In this document: piece after piece, positions 1-6,810 of the stretch
Position numbering within the stretch: position 1 is the first letter of the stretch
Layout: the number at the start of each line of letters is the position of its first letter
Source: Atribacteria bacterium SCGC AAA255-G05
GTDB lineage: Bacteria > Atribacterota > Phoenicimicrobiia > Phoenicimicrobiales > Phoenicimicrobiaceae
Direction: 5' to 3'
Assembly: GCA_000405605.1 (NCBI GenBank)
Contig: ASPA01000065.1
Span: forward strand, 1 to 11,463
DNA length: 11,463 bases
Notes under the pieces: generated by a model
What the model was told of the DNA's origin: nothing
Seen by the model: only the letters and a program-made list of their open reading frames with translations
The model's database searches: none
Made by a program: the position numbers and the translations under genes

Positions 1-802
1 CAATCTTTTTTAATTGTTCAGTATATTTTTCTAATTTTTCTTCGTTTCTACTTCTAACTTCTCCTTTTAATGTTACCTTATCGGGGACAATATTAGTAGC
101 TTTACCGCCGGAAATAACTCCAATATTAGCAGTAGTCTCCTCATCGATTCGCCCTAACTTCATCCGGGAAAGAGCAAATCCGGCTACCTGAATAGCATTA
201 ATTCCCTTTTCTGGTTCAGCGCCGGCATGAGATGCCTTCCCTCTAATAATAAATTCGATAGAATTCTGAGAAGGAGCACTAGTAGTAATTCCTCCTACTT
301 GGCCTCCAGCATCTAAGATAAAACCTAATTTAGATTTTAACTGAGAGAGATCTAAATTCTTTGCTCCATATAAACCTATTTCTTCACAGATACTAAATAC
401 AATCTCTATGTCACCATGTAAAATATTTTTTTCCTTAATAATATGCAGTGATTCTAATAAAGCGGCAATTGCCGCCTTATCATCTGCTCCTAAAATTGTT
501 TCTCCATCGCTTACTATCTTTTCTCCCTCACAAATGGGTTTAATCTTTTTCCCCGGGACAACTGTATCCATATGAGCGGAAAACATAATAGGAGTAGCTT
601 TTTTGATGTTTCCTTTTAAACGGGCTATTATATTACCGCTATTAGATTTAACCTTCTCACCGGCTTGATCAACTATAACTTCCAATCCTAAATCTTTTAG
701 TTTTTTTACTAAAAAATCTGCAATTTTCTTCTCCTCTCTGGATACACTGTCTATCTTAACTAATTCCACAAAAGATTCTACCAATCTTTTTTCGTTAACC
801 AT
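1..802 (-). CDS. M20-family metallopeptidase (PepT-like tripeptidase/aminopeptidase), 3' end beyond window
   Basis: Cytoplasmic zinc peptidase of the M20 family, probably a PepT-like di/tripeptidase releasing amino acids. I translated 267 codons from the ATG at 802; no stop occurs before the window edge, so roughly the last quarter to third of a typical 370-400 residue protein is missing. Visible family motifs: the metal ligands in SAHMDTV (H77, D79), the bridging Asp in LGADDKA (D107), the catalytic/metal Glu pair in ICEEIG (E140-E141), the Asp ligand in FILDAGG (D164), and the SHAG segment at the start of the lid/dimerisation domain. The distal metal His would lie in the missing part. The start is supported by a purine-rich AGAGGGG about 9 bases upstream. 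A terminator-like hairpin separates it from korC, so it is probably a separate unit. Family is certain; the exact substrate is not. Confidence 0.9.
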   Translation of the reverse strand, partial: MVNEKRLVESFVELVKIDSVSREEKKIADFLVKKLKDLGLEVIVDQAGEKVKSNSGNIIARLKGNIKKATPIMFSAHMDTVVPGKKIKPICEGEKIVSDGETILGADDKAAIAALLESLHIIKEKNILHGDIEIVFSICEEIGLYGAKNLDLSQLKSKLGFILDAGGQVGGITTSAPSQNSIEFIIRGKASHAGAEPEKGINAIQVAGFALSRMKLGRIDEETTANIGVISGGKATNIVPDKVTLKGEVRSRNEEKLEKYTEQLKKI

Positions 803-846
803 TAATTTATCCCCTCTCTTTATTAATGTGTTGTATTGCGTATTTT

Positions 847-876
847 AGTATATAACAGGTAGCGTTTATCATGCAA
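847..876 (-). promoter_or_regulatory. possible sigma-70-type promoter for the M20 peptidase gene
   Basis: Read on the minus strand, a -35-like TTGCAT (876-871) and a -10-like TATACT (852-847, five of six matches to TATAAT) are separated by 18 bases. Transcription would start near 840 and give a leader of about 40 bases. The -35 is weak (three of six). Placement between the terminator-like hairpin and the start codon favours it, but in AT-rich DNA such matches arise easily. Confidence 0.4.
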
Positions 877-877
877 G

Positions 878-909
878 AAAAAAATACGGGGACGGATAAA
901 TCCGCCCCC
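878..909 (-). terminator. factor-independent terminator downstream of korC
   Basis: On the minus strand a GC-rich hairpin (arms 909-900 and 897-888; ten positions, nine Watson-Crick pairs and one G-U wobble) is followed after GTA by a run of seven T (884-878). The two-base gap between the arms means the innermost A-T pairs must open to form a real loop. It lies about 135 bases after the korC stop and just ahead of the peptidase promoter region. The T run is on the minus-strand side only, so termination is expected for the kor operon. Confidence 0.6.
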
Positions 910-913
910 TACA
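888..913 (-). repeat. solo REP-like palindrome with TGTAG foot
   Basis: The same hairpin as the terminator carries, on the minus strand, the foot TGTAGGGG (913-906) that also begins both hairpins of the inverted pair at 6610-6688. The stem sequence differs (GGCGGAT here, GGCACRAT there). A GTAG tetranucleotide at the 5' foot of a GC-rich palindrome is the hallmark of bacterial REP sequences mobilised by RAYT (TnpA-REP) proteins. No RAYT gene is in the window, so membership rests on shape and the shared foot. Confidence 0.55.
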
Positions 914-1045
914 TTAATAGCAATCCTTTATTAAAAAGTTTGGCAGCGTATACAATTTTGCTTGCTATTTAGTCTTTTAATACTTTTTAAAATTTTAAAT
1001 TTTGAATTATGGTTTTTCGTTCCTCACTTTAAGTTTTATTTTTTA

Positions 1046-1585
1046 TCACTCTTTTACTATTTCTGCCCCTAGTTTTAAAGCTTCTTTATTTATATCGATT
1101 AATTTTTGTTTAGGTCCGGTTAGAGTTTTCTCTAAAACTTTAAATATGGTTTCCAATTTTACTACTCCCGATTTTTTAACATAAGCACCTAAAACCACCA
1201 TATTGGCTACTCTTGAATTACCTAACTTATTAGCAATATCGTCTGCAGGGATCCTTATTACCTTAACATCATTCCTTTTCACTTCACGTTCTATTAATGA
1301 ATCATTCAAGACGATTAATCCATTTTCACTTACATTCGGTTCAAATTTATCCAATGAAGGTTGATTCATAGCAATTAATATTTTTGGATGGGAAACAATC
1401 GGAGAACCAATTTCGTTAGATGAAATAAGTACTGTACAATTCGCTGTTCCTCCTCTCATTTCCGGACCATAAGAAGGCATCCAGGCAACTTTTTTACCTT
1501 CTATCATTCCAGCATAAGCTAACAATCTACCCATTAACATTACTCCTTGACCACCGAATCCTGAAATGATAATTCTCTCTAACAT
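1046..1585 (-). CDS. korC: 2-oxoacid:ferredoxin oxidoreductase, gamma subunit (KorC/VorC)
   Basis: Gamma subunit (179 aa) of a four-subunit, CoA-dependent 2-oxoacid:ferredoxin oxidoreductase, which oxidatively decarboxylates 2-oxoacids to acyl-CoA in the cytoplasm. It belongs to the POR/KOR catalytic-domain family: the N-terminal GFGGQGV (residues 9-15) and SYGPEMRGG (38-46) are its signature segments, and the length is normal. Its ATG directly follows the korB stop (TAA at 1588-1586) with no gap, and its GAGGAGGTG ribosome site lies inside the korB end, so the two are probably translationally coupled. It is the last gene of the D-A-B-C cluster. Substrate cannot be read from this subunit; the ptb-buk context suggests branched-chain 2-oxoacids (Vor type), with 2-oxoglutarate the main alternative. 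Confidence 0.93.
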   Translation of the reverse strand: MLERIIISGFGGQGVMLMGRLLAYAGMIEGKKVAWMPSYGPEMRGGTANCTVLISSNEIGSPIVSHPKILIAMNQPSLDKFEPNVSENGLIVLNDSLIEREVKRNDVKVIRIPADDIANKLGNSRVANMVVLGAYVKKSGVVKLETIFKVLEKTLTGPKQKLIDINKEALKLGAEIVKE

Positions 1586-2332
1586 TTAAGACACCTCCTC
1601 AGGAGTTTTAAATTCTCCCAATGGGAAATAAGGAATCATATTTTCTTCCAACCACTTATTTGCTTCAATCGGACTTAAACCCCAGTTAGTAGGGCAGGTA
1701 GATAAAACCTCTACTAGAGAAAAACCCTTTCCCTCCACTTGTGTTTGAAAAGCTTTTTTTATGGCTTTCTTTGCTTTCAATATATAAGCAGGTTTAGATA
1801 GAGCTACCCGAGAAATATAAGCAACTCCTTTTAGAGTAGATAACATCTCTGCTACTTTTATAGGATACCCCATAGTTTTGGGGTCTCTTCCATAGGGAGA
1901 GGTTTGGGTTACTTGACCGACTAAAGTAGTTGGGGCCATTTGCCCCCCGGTCATTCCATAGATAGCATTATTTATAAATATAACAGTAATATTCTCACCT
2001 CGATTAGCAGCATGTACTATCTCTGCCGTACCAATAGAAGCAAGATCTCCATCTCCTTGATAAGTAAATACGATGGAATCTGGTTTTGATTTTTTTATTC
2101 CGGTAGCTACAGCGGGGGCTCTCCCATGAGCAGCACAAATCATGTCACAATCAAAAAAAACATAGGCGAATACTGAACAACCTACCGGACAAACTCCTAT
2201 AGTTTTTTCTCTTACCCCAAAATCATCTAAAGCTTCCGCCACTAATCGATGAGCAATACCATGGTGACATCCCGGGCAATAAGTAAAAGGATCTTTGGTT
2301 AAAGATTTAGGTCTTTCAAAAACTTTTTTCAT
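1586..2332 (-). CDS. korB: 2-oxoacid:ferredoxin oxidoreductase, beta (TPP-binding) subunit (KorB/VorA)
   Basis: Beta subunit (248 aa from the chosen start) that binds thiamine pyrophosphate and carries out the decarboxylation step. Visible: YCPGCHHG (residues 18-25), typical of the family N-terminus, and the TPP/Mg motif GDGD (93-96) followed by IFINNAIYGMTGGQ (118-131). The GTG at 2347 extends the frame by five codons, but it overlaps the GGAGG ribosome site (2351-2347). The ATG at 2332 gives MKKVFERPKS, where homologues usually begin, with a rather long 14-base spacing; I prefer the ATG. The gene lies 45 bases after korA and abuts korC. Subunit identity is firm; substrate range is inferred from neighbours. 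Confidence 0.93.
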   Translation of the reverse strand: MKKVFERPKSLTKDPFTYCPGCHHGIAHRLVAEALDDFGVREKTIGVCPVGCSVFAYVFFDCDMICAAHGRAPAVATGIKKSKPDSIVFTYQGDGDLASIGTAEIVHAANRGENITVIFINNAIYGMTGGQMAPTTLVGQVTQTSPYGRDPKTMGYPIKVAEMLSTLKGVAYISRVALSKPAYILKAKKAIKKAFQTQVEGKGFSLVEVLSTCPTNWGLSPIEANKWLEENMIPYFPLGEFKTPEEVS

Positions 2333-2346
2333 AATATTATCATACA

Positions 2347-2351
2347 CCTCC
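2347..2351 (-). promoter_or_regulatory. ribosome binding site of korB (decides the start)
   Basis: GGAGG on the minus strand (extended GGAGGTG, 2351-2345). It overlaps the GTG at 2347 and so cannot serve it; the in-frame ATG at 2332 lies 14 bases downstream. This argues for the shorter KorB. Confidence 0.6.
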
Positions 2352-2377
2352 GTAATATAATCTAAAATGTAATTAAT

Positions 2378-3436
2378 CTATTTTAAATATTTTTTTATTT
2401 CGTTCAAAATTTCACTTTGTGTAGGTATGACTCCGCCTACTCTACCATAAAAATTAACTTCTACTCTACCGTTCACTGCTAATTTGACATCTTCTACCAT
2501 CTGACCTAAGCTCATTTCAACTACTAAAAATTTATTTATCTTTTCGGAAGTCTCAGCAATTATCTTATCCGGGAAGGGAAATAAAGTAATTGGCCTGATT
2601 AATCCGATATTAATTCCTTCTTTTTTAGCATTATCAATTACAGTTTTTATAATTCGAGCTACTGTTCCATAAGCAACTACTATTAAATCAGCATTATCTA
2701 AATTAATTGTTTCATATCGAACTTCTTTTTCTTTTAATTCATTATACTTCTTCTGAATTTTAAAATTCGTTTTTTCCATTTCATAAGGATCTAAATTAAA
2801 GGGAACAATATAATTTTTTTCCCTTCCTTTGCAGCCGGTTAAAGCCCATCTTTCTTTGTCTGGTAAACTAATCTTTTTTCTTTCCTTAAATTCTACTGCT
2901 TCCATCATTTGTCCTATAAGCCCATCACCTAATATCATTACGGGATTTGTATATTTATCAGCTAAATCAAAAGCATTCATGGTTAAATCTACTAACTCTT
3001 GCACCGAAGATGGAGCAAGGACAATTAAATGATAATCACCGTGTCCTCCTCCTTTGGTAGCTTGAAAATAATCAGCTTGTCCAGGCTGTATACTTCCTAA
3101 TCCCGGTCCACCTCTTTGCATGTTTACTATTACACACGGTAACTCGGCACATGCTATATAAGAAATTCCTTCTTGTTTTAGACTTATCCCCGGACTCGAG
3201 GAAGAAGTCATGGTTCTTACCCCGGTAGCAGCTGCACCATAAACCATATTAATTGCTGCAATTTCACTCTCAGCTTGTACGAAAGCAGCATCTTCCATCT
3301 TTAATAATTTCTTAGCCATATAGGCAGTTAATTCACTTTGAGGAGTAATTGGATAACCAAAATAAAATCGACAACCAGCGCGAATTGCTGCTTCCCCTAT
3401 AGCTTCATTCCCTTTCATTAATATTTTTTCTCCCAT
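2378..3436 (-). CDS. korA: 2-oxoacid:ferredoxin oxidoreductase, alpha subunit (KorA/VorB)
   Basis: Alpha subunit (352 aa) containing the pyrimidine-binding and transketolase C-terminal-like domains of the 2-oxoacid:ferredoxin oxidoreductase. Visible: GYPITPQSE (residues 27-35), TSSSSPG (77-83) and QRGGPGLGS (107-115), all hallmarks of this family. The approximately 350-residue length without a fused gamma domain matches the VorB/KorA form found in clostridia and archaea. An AAGGAGG site sits just upstream of the ATG. The 84-base gap to korD is the widest inside the kor cluster and holds a repeat word described separately. I read the complex as 3-methyl-2-oxobutanoate (2-oxoisovalerate) specific from linkage to ptb-buk and the aminotransferase; 2-oxoglutarate:ferredoxin oxidoreductase is the alternative. 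Confidence 0.94.
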   Translation of the reverse strand: MGEKILMKGNEAIGEAAIRAGCRFYFGYPITPQSELTAYMAKKLLKMEDAAFVQAESEIAAINMVYGAAATGVRTMTSSSSPGISLKQEGISYIACAELPCVIVNMQRGGPGLGSIQPGQADYFQATKGGGHGDYHLIVLAPSSVQELVDLTMNAFDLADKYTNPVMILGDGLIGQMMEAVEFKERKKISLPDKERWALTGCKGREKNYIVPFNLDPYEMEKTNFKIQKKYNELKEKEVRYETINLDNADLIVVAYGTVARIIKTVIDNAKKEGINIGLIRPITLFPFPDKIIAETSEKINKFLVVEMSLGQMVEDVKLAVNGRVEVNFYGRVGGVIPTQSEILNEIKKYLK

Positions 3437-3500
3437 TTTTCAGCCTCCTTAATAAAAATCTGACTTTTAAACTAATTGATAGTAAATAGTTGTATTTAAG

Positions 3501-3519
3501 TTTATTCACTAACAACTAA
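3501..3519 (-). repeat. stray copy of the TTAGTCGTTAGTGAATA word in the korD-korA spacer
   Basis: Immediately after the korD stop, the minus strand reads TTAGTTGTTAGTGAATA. The spacer upstream of ptb has TTAGTCGTTAGTGAATA at 6499-6515 on the plus strand; 16 of 17 bases agree. The rest of this 84-base spacer is AT-rich and shows only the korA ribosome site. Confidence 0.4.
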
Positions 3520-3520
3520 T

Positions 3521-3724
3521 TTATTTAAATACCTCGATAGCAACATCCGGACAGGTCATGGCACAAAAAGCACAACCGGTACACTCTTCCGGGTTAATCT
3601 GTTTGGCCGAGTGATAACCTTTTTTATTAAAATTTTCAGACATAACTATAATATGTTTAGGGCAAACGGGGATGCACAATTCACATCCTTTGCATCTTTC
3701 TTCATCAACTACAATTTTTGCCAT
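3521..3724 (-). CDS. korD: 2-oxoacid:ferredoxin oxidoreductase, delta subunit, 2x[4Fe-4S] ferredoxin-like (KorD)
   Basis: Small electron-transfer subunit (67 aa). Two complete [4Fe-4S] motifs are visible: C11, C14, C17, C21 and C48, C51, C54, C58, each of the form CxxCxxCxxxCP. It passes electrons from the TPP/FeS core of the KorAB complex to external ferredoxin. A strong AAGGAGG site precedes the ATG, and the gene starts 27 bases after the P-loop ATPase gene. Length and position ahead of the alpha, beta and gamma genes are standard for the D-A-B-C arrangement. A free ferredoxin is possible from sequence alone, but context makes the delta subunit much likelier. Confidence 0.92.
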   Translation of the reverse strand: MAKIVVDEERCKGCELCIPVCPKHIIVMSENFNKKGYHSAKQINPEECTGCAFCAMTCPDVAIEVFK

Positions 3725-3751
3725 ATTTTTTCCTCCTTCCTTTTTTTGAAC

Positions 3752-4420
3752 TTACTCCCACGGTAAACGCATAAAACGTTTTATATAAAATATTGGTTCT
3801 ACAAAATTTTTCTTTCTTATTTTTTTTGAAAATCGTTCGTCTACACAGATAAATTTAACGGGGATCTCTAATTTTTGAGCTGACTTTTTTATCAAAAGAT
3901 GCCCTTTTTTAATTGTTTCTTCATCGGTCTGGCTGCTTAAATTCGGATTGCTTACTATTCCGTGAATTTTTAATCGAGATCTATTCTCTATTTCTTGAGC
4001 CATCTGTTTAATTTGAGGTACACCTTTAGTAAAGGGCCGATAAGAATTTACAACCAATAACATTTCATAGCCAAAATCTTGAATAAAATTTCTGAAATTG
4101 CCTAAAATAACAGACCCTACATCATCCCCACCTACATCAAGAATTAAGCAATAATTCGGGTTTTGAATTAAACCCTTTATTTCCGGAGAGATTAAAGGTA
4201 CGTCAGCATAGGTTAATTTACCTTCAGGAGCAACTACCTCCACGCCCTTGAGATTTAAGGCATCTCTTACTTCTCGAGTTCTAAAATAAGGATTAATAAT
4301 ATCTAAATCCACAATAGCAACCTTGGTATAACTTTTTCTACAATATATTGAATAATTAATGGCAATTTCTGTCTTTCCGCTTCCAAAACCTCCTACAAAT
4401 ATCTTTATATGTTTATTCAA
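3752..4420 (-). CDS. P-loop ATPase/GTPase of unknown function (SIMIBI/MinD-CobQ-like), in kor operon
   Basis: A 222-residue cytoplasmic P-loop NTPase; specific role unknown. Visible: a Walker A loop GGFGSGKT (residues 10-17); an [15 protein letters not shown] segment (36-50) where SIMIBI-class NTPases carry the DxD/switch region; and a Walker B/switch-like [11 protein letters not shown] (92-102). There are no membrane segments and no Cys-rich metal site, and the C-terminus is basic and aromatic. The start is TTG at 4420; its last two bases begin the buk stop codon (TGA, 4419-4417), a 4-base overlap, with GAGGTGG 10 bases upstream inside buk. Translation is therefore probably coupled to butyrate kinase. 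Position between buk and korD suggests a role in assembling, activating or regulating the oxidoreductase, as related NTPases do for metalloenzymes, but that is inference. Confidence 0.8.
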   Translation of the reverse strand: MNKHIKIFVGGFGSGKTEIAINYSIYCRKSYTKVAIVDLDIINPYFRTREVRDALNLKGVEVVAPEGKLTYADVPLISPEIKGLIQNPNYCLILDVGGDDVGSVILGNFRNFIQDFGYEMLLVVNSYRPFTKGVPQIKQMAQEIENRSRLKIHGIVSNPNLSSQTDEETIKKGHLLIKKSAQKLEIPVKFICVDERFSKKIRKKNFVEPIFYIKRFMRLPWE

Positions 4421-5490
4421 TATACTTTTTCCACCTCTTCTTCCTTAAGAACTCTTAAAGCACCATCACATAAAGCCAGCATCTCCTCTTCACCCGGATA
4501 TACCATAACTAAAGATAAAAAACTCACTCTATCTCTTACCATATTAACAAATTCATTATTATAAGCTATACCTCCCGTTAAAATAATAGCATCTATTTGA
4601 CCTTTTAATACAGTAGCTCCTGCTCCAATCTCTTTGGCTACTTGGTAAGCCATGGCCTCTAAAATTAATTTTGCCTTTTTATCTCCCTGTTTAATCCTTT
4701 TTACTACTTCTCTAACATCATTAGTAGAAAGGTAAGCTACTAACCCGCCCTTACCTTTTATCTTTTTCTTAATCTCATCTTTGGTAAATTTTCCGGAAAA
4801 ACAAAGTTTTACCAGTGCACCCACAGGTACTCCGCCACTCCTCTCGGGAGTAAAAGGACCCTCTCCATCAAGAGCATTATTGACATCAATAATATTTCCT
4901 TTACAATGAACTCCTACTGAAATCCCTCCACCCAAATGAGCTATAATAAAATTAACTTTCTCATATTTTTTACCTAAATCTAAAGCTGCTTTTCGCGCAA
5001 TTGCTTTCTGGTTTAAGGCGTGAAGTATACTGATTCGAGGAATCTCCGGCATACCGGAAATTCGGGCAATAGGTTTCATTTCATCAATTACTACCGGGTC
5101 AACTATATAAGAAGGGATGGATAACTTCTCAGCAATTCCATTAGCAAGTAATCCTCCCAAATTAGAGGCATGTTCTCCGCTTACTCCCTTGCGAAGGTCT
5201 TCTAACATTTTATCATTTACGCGATAAGTACCGCTGGGAATAGGATTTAATAATCCTCCCCTACCTACTACCGCGTCGAGAGCAGAATGGTCAATCCCTT
5301 TTTCTTTTAAGAAATTTAATATTATATCCAGGCGAAATTCATATTGGTCGATAATCTTATGAAAAACGTGCAATTCCTCACTGCTATGCTCAATCTTTTT
5401 ATCAAACAGCAATTGCTCATTAGAGAATAATGCTATTTTGGTAGAAGTAGAACCCGGGTTTATCACTAATATTTTATAATCTTTGATCAT
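4417..5490 (-). CDS. buk: butyrate kinase / branched-chain fatty acid kinase
   Basis: Acetokinase-family enzyme (357 aa, the usual Buk length) catalysing acyl phosphate + ADP to carboxylate + ATP, the substrate-level phosphorylation step. Visible: the N-terminal family signature [10 protein letters not shown] (residues 9-18), GRGG (76-79), and the nucleotide/substrate segment [10 protein letters not shown] (184-193). It follows ptb by 31 bases, with an AAAGGTGAT ribosome site before the ATG, and overlaps the next gene by four bases. Next to a Kor/Vor complex and an aminotransferase, the substrates are probably isobutyryl-, isovaleryl- or 2-methylbutyryl-phosphate rather than butyryl-phosphate alone. 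No crotonyl-CoA pathway genes are in the window to argue for classical butyrate formation. Confidence 0.95.
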   Translation of the reverse strand: MIKDYKILVINPGSTSTKIALFSNEQLLFDKKIEHSSEELHVFHKIIDQYEFRLDIILNFLKEKGIDHSALDAVVGRGGLLNPIPSGTYRVNDKMLEDLRKGVSGEHASNLGGLLANGIAEKLSIPSYIVDPVVIDEMKPIARISGMPEIPRISILHALNQKAIARKAALDLGKKYEKVNFIIAHLGGGISVGVHCKGNIIDVNNALDGEGPFTPERSGGVPVGALVKLCFSGKFTKDEIKKKIKGKGGLVAYLSTNDVREVVKRIKQGDKKAKLILEAMAYQVAKEIGAGATVLKGQIDAIILTGGIAYNNEFVNMVRDRVSFLSLVMVYPGEEEMLALCDGALRVLKEEEVEKVY

Positions 5491-5521
5491 TAAAATATCA
5501 CCTTTCTTGGCTCAGCTAATC

Positions 5522-6436
5522 TTATTTGTTTTCAGTCATCTCACTCATTAATACTCCCAGGGCGATAGAATACAATTTTGACTGCGCAGTATCTGAACGA
5601 GAAACTAATACTACCGGGGCTTTTGCCCCCAAAAGCAATCCTGCCGGTACTGCGTTAGCTAAATAGACTAAACCTTTGGCAAAAATATTTCCTGATTCAA
5701 TATTTGGTACCAATATAATATCTACTTCTCCGGAAACCGGGCTTTTAACTCCCTTGTGTTTTGCAGCTTCTTTGGAAATAGCATTATCAAAACCTAACGG
5801 TCCATCTACTATTCCACCAATAATCTGTCCTCTCTCGCTCATTTTAGCTAAACAGGCTGCATCAATAGTTGCCGGCATATCGGGATTCACTAATTCCAAT
5901 GCTGCAACAACTGCCACTTTAGGTTTCTCTATACCCATTGAATGGGCATAATAGATCGCGTTCTGTATTATTTGAGCCTTCTGTTCTAAATTGGGACTGA
6001 TGTTCATAGCTCCATCGGTCATAGTAAGCAAACGATCATAACCTTTAATCTGCAGGGTATAAACATGACTGAGAATCCTATTAGTCCGCAAACCAATCTC
6101 TTTATCCAAAATAGCCTTCAATATCCTTGCTGTCCCTATCATGCCTTTCATTAATATGGAGGCCTTTTTATTTCGTACTAACTCTACAGCACACCGGGCT
6201 GCTTCTGTCTTATCAGTTTTGTCAATTATTTCGTAATTAGCAGGGTCAATACTCATCTCATCGGCTATCTTAATAATTTCTTTTTTATCGCCGACTAAAA
6301 TTGAATCAGCAAGTCCTTCCTTTCGGGCAGCCTCGACTGCCATTAACACATCTTCTGCGCCAGCAGAAGCTACTGCCATTTTTTTAGGACCATAATCCTT
6401 GGCCTTGTTTAAAACTTCATTAAAAGTTTTTAACAT
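5522..6436 (-). CDS. ptb: phosphate butyryltransferase (phosphotransbutyrylase)
   Basis: Phosphate acyltransferase of the Pta/Ptb family (304 aa, matching Ptb and lacking the extra N-terminal domains of long Pta). It converts acyl-CoA + Pi to acyl phosphate + CoA, feeding Buk. Visible: an ILMKGMIGTARILKAIL segment and LTMTDGAMNISP in the middle, then IVDGPLGFDNAIS and the C-terminal VLVSRSDTAQSKLYSIA, all typical of the family active-site region. The ATG at 6436 has an AGAGGTGG site about 10 bases upstream. It is the first gene of the tightly packed ptb-buk-ATPase-kor block, preceded by a 374-base repeat-rich spacer, so it may depend on read-through from the aminotransferase promoter or on an undetected promoter in that spacer. 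Confidence 0.95.
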   Translation of the reverse strand: MLKTFNEVLNKAKDYGPKKMAVASAGAEDVLMAVEAARKEGLADSILVGDKKEIIKIADEMSIDPANYEIIDKTDKTEAARCAVELVRNKKASILMKGMIGTARILKAILDKEIGLRTNRILSHVYTLQIKGYDRLLTMTDGAMNISPNLEQKAQIIQNAIYYAHSMGIEKPKVAVVAALELVNPDMPATIDAACLAKMSERGQIIGGIVDGPLGFDNAISKEAAKHKGVKSPVSGEVDIILVPNIESGNIFAKGLVYLANAVPAGLLLGAKAPVVLVSRSDTAQSKLYSIALGVLMSEMTENK

Positions 6437-6463
6437 CTTTTTCTTACCACCTCTTTAAAAATT

Positions 6464-6495
6464 TGCCAATTTGCCGATTGACCAATTTGCCAATT
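6464..6495 (-). repeat. 8-bp degenerate tandem array, consensus AATTGGNN (copy 1, upstream of ptb)
   Basis: Four consecutive 8-base units on the minus strand. Positions 1-6 are AATTGG or AATCGG; the last two bases vary (CA, TC, CA, CA). The array begins 27 bases upstream of the ptb start codon. The same unit forms arrays at 8283-8322 and 9806-9845. Confidence 0.7.
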
Positions 6496-6499
6496 AGCT

Positions 6500-6607
6500 T
6501 AGTCGTTAGTGAATAGTCGTTAGTCGTTAACTTTGAAGATAAGTTACAAGTTCATGTAACTATTTGGTTACCCAGTTACCCGGTTTACCAGTTAAATTAG
6601 TCGTTAG
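6500..6607 (+). repeat. TAGTCGTTA repeats and a GTTACCCA-type 8-bp array
   Basis: The word TAGTCGTTA followed by G or A occurs at 6500-6509, 6514-6523, 6521-6530 and 6598-6607. Between them, 6567-6598 reads as four 8-base units of the form GTTACCCA, progressively diverged. This is part of the 374-base spacer (6437-6810) that has no open reading frame of note. The related array GTTAACCA/GTTTATCA/GTTATCCA is at 9865-9888. Confidence 0.6.
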
Positions 6608-6609
6608 GT

Positions 6610-6688
6610 TGTAGGGGCACAATGAATTGTGCCCTCGCCATATTATTATCTAATTTTTTCTGAGGGCACGATGCATCGTGCCCCTACA
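6610..6688. repeat. inverted pair of REP-like palindromes (REPIN-like element)
   Basis: Two 28-base palindromic units face each other across a roughly 23-base AT-rich spacer. The outer ends TGTAGGGGCAC (6610-6620) and GTGCCCCTACA (6678-6688) are perfect 11-base inverted repeats. Each unit holds its own hairpin: 6615-6634 (nine-pair stem GGGCACAAT) and 6664-6683, a perfect 20-base palindrome. Comparing one unit with the reverse complement of the other shows only a few differences. GTAG at each outer foot plus inverted pairing matches REP doublets (REPINs). In the transcript it lies between the aminotransferase and ptb and would form strong hairpins. Confidence 0.75.
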
Positions 6689-6730
6689 TTATAATACTTA
6701 TTTCGTTCTTTCTTCTTTTTCCTTACCCAG

Positions 6731-6762
6731 CTAACCAGGCAACTAACTAACCAACTAACTAA
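6731..6762 (+). repeat. 8-bp degenerate array of CTAACCAA type
   Basis: Four 8-base units, CTAACCAG, GCAACTAA, CTAACCAA and CTAACTAA, run without gaps close to the end of the aminotransferase gene. Between here and the aminotransferase stop (6772-6806) the sequence has a further repeated word, GATAC followed by G/T, of irregular spacing. No gene or promoter is supported in 6689-6810. Confidence 0.5.
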
Positions 6763-6810
6763 TCCTAAACAAGATACGATTCACGAGATACTGGATACGA
6801 ATACGGTTTC

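Noticed and set aside
1002..1184. Plus-strand open frame over the end of korC
   Set aside because: It overlaps the antisense of a well-supported gene, has low-complexity composition and no recognisable motif or ribosome site.
2829..3032. Plus-strand open frame inside korA
   Set aside because: Antisense shadow of conserved KorA sequence; no family resemblance.
5676..5951. Plus-strand 91-codon frame inside ptb
   Set aside because: Antisense shadow of the conserved Ptb C-terminal half; no ribosome site of note.
6464..6495. CRISPR array
   Set aside because: Units are 8 bases with no spacers, far too short for CRISPR repeats; the same applies to 8283-8322 and 9806-9845, and no cas genes are present.
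6464..6495. Second sigma-54 promoter ahead of ptb (TTGGCA words on the minus strand)
   Set aside because: TTGGCA here is part of the AATTGGNN repeat, and no TTGC element lies at the required spacing.
6688..6693. Perfect TATAAT (minus strand) as a ptb promoter
   Set aside because: No acceptable -35 at 16-18 bases and no extended -10; the start site would fall at the foot of the REP-like hairpin pair.
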